Shown: positions 61,401-64,000 of the stretch, one piece after another
How the letters are laid out: the number at the start of each line of letters is the position of its first letter
Position numbering within the stretch: position 1 is the first letter of the stretch
NCBI RefSeq assembly: GCF_029227915.1
Contig: NC_079888.1
Location: forward strand, 18,514,001 to 18,578,000
DNA: 64,000 bases
Origin: Hydractinia symbiolongicarpus
Lineage: Eukaryota; Cnidaria; Hydrozoa; Anthoathecata; Hydractiniidae
Direction: 5' to 3'
Position numbers and translations under genes: made by a program
The notes under the pieces: model-generated
Told to the model about the DNA's origin: nothing
Database searches by the model: none
What the model saw: the letters and a program-made list of their open reading frames with translations, nothing else

Positions 61401-62734
61401 CTTCAGTTAAAGCACGACTTGTGGCACGTGGTTTTGAAGAAGTCCAAAATTTTAAAACAGACAGTCCAACGTGCTCTAAGGAAGGATTGAGATTAGCATT
61501 GACGATAATTTCATCCAAAAATTGGATGTTGAATTCTCTGGACATCAAAACAGCATTCCTTCAAGGAAAGAAGATTGACAGAGAAGTCATTGTTCTGCCG
61601 CCGAAGGAGGCTAATACCAAAAACCTTTGGAAGTTGTCAAAAACGGTGTATGGTCTTGCTGACGCAAGTCGTAGCTGGTACCTAAAACTGCGAAGTGAAT
61701 TAATTCAACTCGGTGGAAAGCCTATTGAACTAGATCAAGGAATATTCATCTGGTCTTTCTTTACATTGATTTTCGGAATATTGGTATGTTTCGTTGATGA
61801 CGTGATTTGGGCAGGAAGTTCTACCTTCGTTAATGTGGTATCAAAGTTGAAGAGTATCTTCAAGACCAGTAGTGAACATATACGACACTTCAAATATATT
61901 GGTATTGACCTCGATCAAAATGAAGATGGAACAATCACCATCAAACAAGCCGATTATATCAATGAGCTAGAGCCAATCACTCTCAGTATGGAGAGAATAA
62001 AATGCTCTAAGGATGAACCAATCAATGAAGTTGAAAGATCTAAAATGAGACAATCAATTGGGAAGCTCAATTGGTTGGCATGTATGTCAAGACCAGAAAT
62101 TAGCTTCACCGTAAACGATGTGTCATCAAGAGTAACAACAGCTACTCTAGCTGATATTAAACTCATCAATAAGACGATAAAGTTCTTGAAATCTCAAGAT
62201 TGCCACATTACTGTGCCAAAACTTACCTTGAATAACCTAAGCATCAAGGTTTTCACTGATGCCAGCTTCAACAATCTCGAAGGAGGTCAAAGTCAAGGTG
62301 GTCATATCGCCTTCTTAACTGATGGTTCAGGAAAATCATCACCAATTTCCTGGAGCTCAAATAAAGTTCGTCGTGTAGTACGTTCAACTCTTTCAGCGGA
62401 GTCACTAGCTTCTGTAGATGGAGCTGACACAGCATTCTTCTTGGCTAAAATGATTGAAGAGTCTTTAGCCGAAAAACCTGAAGTTGCATGTTTAACTGAT
62501 AGTAGATCACTCTTCGAATGTGCTGGTTCAACCAAGACAGTATCAGACAAACGACTCCGAGTGGAAATAAATGCCTTAAGGCAGATGATCAACAACGATG
62601 AAGTCACCCTACGATGGATCGATGGAAAACATCAAATGGCCGATGTGCTGACAAAGAAAGGGGCATCTCCTTTTTCCCTGATGGAAGTTCTCAAGTCAGG
62701 GGATTTAACATCGGTCATTGATGGTGAAAAATAG
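58403..62734 (+). CDS. Copia Gag-Pol polyprotein, 1,443 aa
   Basis: ATG shortly after the primer site; uninterrupted to TAG. Order is Gag-PR-IN-RT-RH, the Copia order. Gag with CX2CX4HX4C knuckle CAICESVFHWQQDC at about 270. Protease LLDCGASKTVCG (Asp about 321). Integrase HHCC zinc motif (HRQFAHPSLNQLM ... CTTCQIYRR, about 475-518) and DDE core: AMDLKF, VDNGGEF and SPWSNGIVERHN. An acidic Ser/Glu linker follows. Reverse transcriptase KARLVARGFEE, SLDIKTAFLQG and FVDDV (about 1130; Phe replaces the usual Tyr of YVDD). RNase H FTDASFNN, SAESLASVDGAD and TDSRSLFE. It copies the element through RNA and integrates the cDNA. All catalytic residues I can check are present, so it is likely competent. 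Confidence 0.96.
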   Translation: MATSVSYNKAPPLLSQSKNYEDWKKLIGIWTELTTLDKKKQGPSLVLTLDGKSQEAALELPSEQISSEDGVKNILKRLDKIYAKDKLTEKFDAIEKFETYKRTKEKKIRDFLTEFEKRYYKIKAYINYPDDLLAYRLLKAANLDSSHERLIKATITNLVYDDVRQKLIKVFAEESIDGDLDSSMSSIKIKAEPSFYANEAYPDECQQSSSDEEGIYYTKRNLNQRFASSSRYNKKGNTWRQDKHASRPKADGTRKPTKNPLDRNGRVSQCAICESVFHWQQDCPKEQNDTYMVHEIVLLNESDKPGQLKHLVSETWNCGLLDCGASKTVCGDVWLDQYISSLSDEEKREVKHHHSKSLYRFGDGEQVQACGRASIPAIIGNTKVKINTDVIPKVLPLLLSKSFMKRADMILDFQSDTAKALGETVHLATTSSGHYTIPLTRPRQVIASIDKPYECNFVFISREDNNMTVIAEKLHRQFAHPSLNQLMSLINKAGPPWNNNKELISEVKRIDKECTTCQIYRRSPPRPVVGLPMGSKFLETVAMDLKFYDKKIILHLIDLCTRLSAATIIKDKNPTTVIEAILKTWISVYGSCDKFLVDNGGEFANEELINLAEQFGITIKTTAAESPWSNGIVERHNQTLSNMLDKVLNDTSCSLNIALYWCVNAKNSLHNAHGFTPYQLAIGTNPRVPSLMDDKPPALSGKPATQLMRQNLKALHKAREAFIASEHSERIRRALSHNIRSSGETKYLTGDNVYYKRNDSNEWKGPGTVLGQDGQQILIKHGSYYVRVHPCRVKLVHDGGCGSSEKTTEAGDNTFTEEQPPRFQESESESGSGNENEDHSSEKSENEDQSSEKSEPLNNDAPAHQTQPISAEAHSMLPREKPKLRPNLCLKYKDKGGEWKKAKIISRAGKVGGKHDGWFNVETETGMKRAVNFANIKDIEINDDPSEVTLITNSSEVLSPKSKELQSWINNSVYIEIPNEGQETMSLRWVVTPKIIDGQPSVKARLVARGFEEVQNFKTDSPTCSKEGLRLALTIISSKNWMLNSLDIKTAFLQGKKIDREVIVLPPKEANTKNLWKLSKTVYGLADASRSWYLKLRSELIQLGGKPIELDQGIFIWSFFTLIFGILVCFVDDVIWAGSSTFVNVVSKLKSIFKTSSEHIRHFKYIGIDLDQNEDGTITIKQADYINELEPITLSMERIKCSKDEPINEVERSKMRQSIGKLNWLACMSRPEISFTVNDVSSRVTTATLADIKLINKTIKFLKSQDCHITVPKLTLNNLSIKVFTDASFNNLEGGQSQGGHIAFLTDGSGKSSPISWSSNKVRRVVRSTLSAESLASVDGADTAFFLAKMIEESLAEKPEVACLTDSRSLFECAGSTKTVSDKRLRVEINALRQMINNDEVTLRWIDGKHQMADVLTKKGASPFSLMEVLKSGDLTSVIDGEK

Positions 62735-62752
62735 ACATTTCACCATTGTTTG

Positions 62753-62756
<4 letters not shown>

Positions 62757-62784
<28 letters not shown>
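62757..62784 (+). repeat. A28 run after the Copia stop codon
   Basis: An uninterrupted adenine tract between stop codon and polypurine tract. Unusual inside an LTR element; may be slippage or a captured poly(A). Confidence 0.9.
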
Positions 62785-62791
<7 letters not shown>

Positions 62792-62981
62792 TTGCAAATT
62801 TATGTTATAATTGTTCTATAGAAATTTGTTATTGAAAAGACGTTGATTTTCGTTGATAGACATCTCGTTGATAGATTGTTGTAAAAGGGACATTGAGATT
62901 GACATTCATTTTCGGGAGATAGCTAACCATGAGACTATGGCCTGATACTGTGAATGCAATTGATACGAATTTACAATCAAC

Positions 62982-63003
62982 GAAAAGAAGAAAAGAAGGG
63001 AGA
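62982..63003 (+). promoter_or_regulatory. Copia polypurine tract
   Basis: GAAAAGAAGAAAAGAAGGGA immediately before the 3' LTR; expected plus-strand DNA primer. Confidence 0.85.
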
Positions 63004-63004
63004 T

Positions 63005-63257
63005 TGATACTTTTCCCTTTAGACAAGATATTAACTAATTAAAGTAATAACAAATCATAGCTGTGGAGGAGCTTGAGTTATACCAGTGATATTGTTTAAT
63101 GGTTACATTGGAGAACATTGTTAATTGCTAATCGTCGTGTTAATGATATTAATAGTGGTGTTATTGAGAGTTAATTAATTGTTTGTTTTCACTTGGATTA
63201 TTTGACTGGAGAAATTGTTTTCTGTTCAAGGTAACTAACATTTAATACTAATTTTCA
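63005..63257 (+). repeat. Copia 3' LTR
   Basis: Same 253 bp as the 5' LTR except T at 63138. Followed by TTGTT. Confidence 0.95.
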
Positions 63258-63262
63258 TTGTT
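63258..63262. repeat. Copia 3' target duplication TTGTT
   Basis: Perfect match to 58130-58134. Confidence 0.92.
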
Positions 63263-63700
63263 AATATGATATGGAATGTTAGCTTATCATTATATATGAC
63301 AATTAAAAAAATTCACGAAGATGTTAATTAACAAATTCTTATACCAATCAAAAAAGCCAGTTGTGCAATAAAATGAAAAAAAAAACACCTTACCTTTTCA
63401 TGGTAAACTCTCCATATAGGTAAAAAAGCAGTTTAAACCTAAGATTGTCTTTAGAGTCAACTGCAGAGCTTTTGTATTATAAAATTAGAGTGCGTGTTGA
63501 TCTTTGTTTTGGGTTGAAAACAAAAACAAAAAATAGTTGCGTTGAATGATTTAGTATGAGTCAAACCATTTTGAAGTTCTCTTCATTTTAGCAATAATTA
63601 TCAACTAGAAGTCAACAATCTGCAAAGTCGACAAAACCGTTGCTGTACACAAGAACAACACAGCAACAATAACAACCACAGATAGTATAACAATCTAAAT
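63263..63700. other. No gene seen
   Basis: AT-rich spacer between Copia and the terminal array. Confidence 0.4.
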
Positions 63701-63704
63701 AATA

Positions 63705-64000
63705 ATATGGAGAAAATATAATTTAGCAGGTTACACAACATTACAACTGGAGAAAATATAATTTAGCAGGTTACACACCATTACAACTGGTGAAAATATA
63801 ATTTAGCAGGTTACACATCATTACAACTGGAGAAAAAATAATTAGCAGGTTACACATCATTACAACTAGAGAAAATATAATTAAGCAGGTTACACATCAT
63901 TATAACTGGAGGAAATATAATTAAGCAGGTTACACATCATTACAACCTGAGAAAATATAATAAGGAGGTTACAAATCATTAAAACTGGAGAAAATATAAT
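63705..64000. repeat. 40-bp tandem array, at least 7 copies, cut by window end
   Basis: Unit TGGAGAAAATATAATTTAGC plus AGGTTACACATCATTACAAC, with small indels. Continues beyond the window. Confidence 0.95.

Larger units (their letters stand above)
58135..63257 (+). mobile_element. Complete Ty1/copia LTR retrotransposon
   Basis: 253-bp LTRs at 58135-58387 and 63005-63257, TG...CA ends, one difference (58268 G vs 63138 T). TTGTT duplications flank it. TGGTAGCAGAG follows the 5' LTR (primer site); a purine tract precedes the 3' LTR. One intact gag-pol frame lies between. With LTRs equal at insertion, one change in 253 means very recent integration. Confidence 0.97.

Overview
The window is AT-rich eukaryotic DNA with GT-AG introns, many families of inverted-repeat elements and long satellites. 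A Copia element, a KDZ transposon, a tRNA-derived SINE head and a kinase family I associate with corals and hydroids point to a cnidarian, perhaps a hydrozoan. That assignment is inference; there is no rRNA or mitochondrial marker. No bacterial operon logic applies.

Layout. 1-2309 and 16206-16785 hold decayed coding pieces, chiefly an intronless ubiquitin-specific protease (USP) split in two by a 13.9-kb DNA transposon (2310-16205). That transposon is the centrepiece. It has 113-bp terminal inverted repeats and a 7-bp target duplication, and its removal rejoins the USP reading frame. It carries a 15-exon KDZ (Kyakuja-Dileera-Zisupton) transposase of about 901 aa on the minus strand. It also carries three non-transposase genes: a pseudokinase-like gene (plus), a homeodomain + HMG-box protein of 181 aa (minus) and a chromodomain protein of 311 aa (minus). 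So one KDZ unit appears to transport a chromatin/transcription-factor toolkit.

17.2-24.2 kb is a graveyard: a pogo/Tigger deletion derivative, a multi-exon gene remnant, a Tc1-type pseudogene and a P-loop (SF3-helicase-like) NTPase pseudogene. 24.2-28.4 kb is a 26-bp satellite of about 160 monomers with higher-order duplications. 28.4-38.3 kb is mainly non-coding, with non-autonomous Helitrons, a SINE head, inverted-repeat elements, one small gene remnant and a 40-bp tandem array.

38.4-45.8 kb (minus) is the best host gene: a four-exon low-complexity nuclear-type protein of about 1,687 aa with an RS-like patch, an in-frame 24-bp coding minisatellite and KETK-type repeats. 45.8-53 kb holds Helitron copies, a TTAA-flanked inverted-repeat element, a CGGAGTGTG-ended element and a TAA-flanked element whose interior has expanded into 24 copies of a 53-bp unit. 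53.9-55.8 kb is an OTU/vertnin-like gene remnant interrupted by a TA-flanked element. 58135-63257 is a complete Ty1/copia retrotransposon with an intact 1,443-aa polyprotein, LTRs differing at one base and perfect 5-bp target duplications, so it inserted very recently. The window ends inside another 40-bp tandem array.

Splice sites and exon joins were read by eye from GT/AG signals and phase; they are predictions without transcript support.
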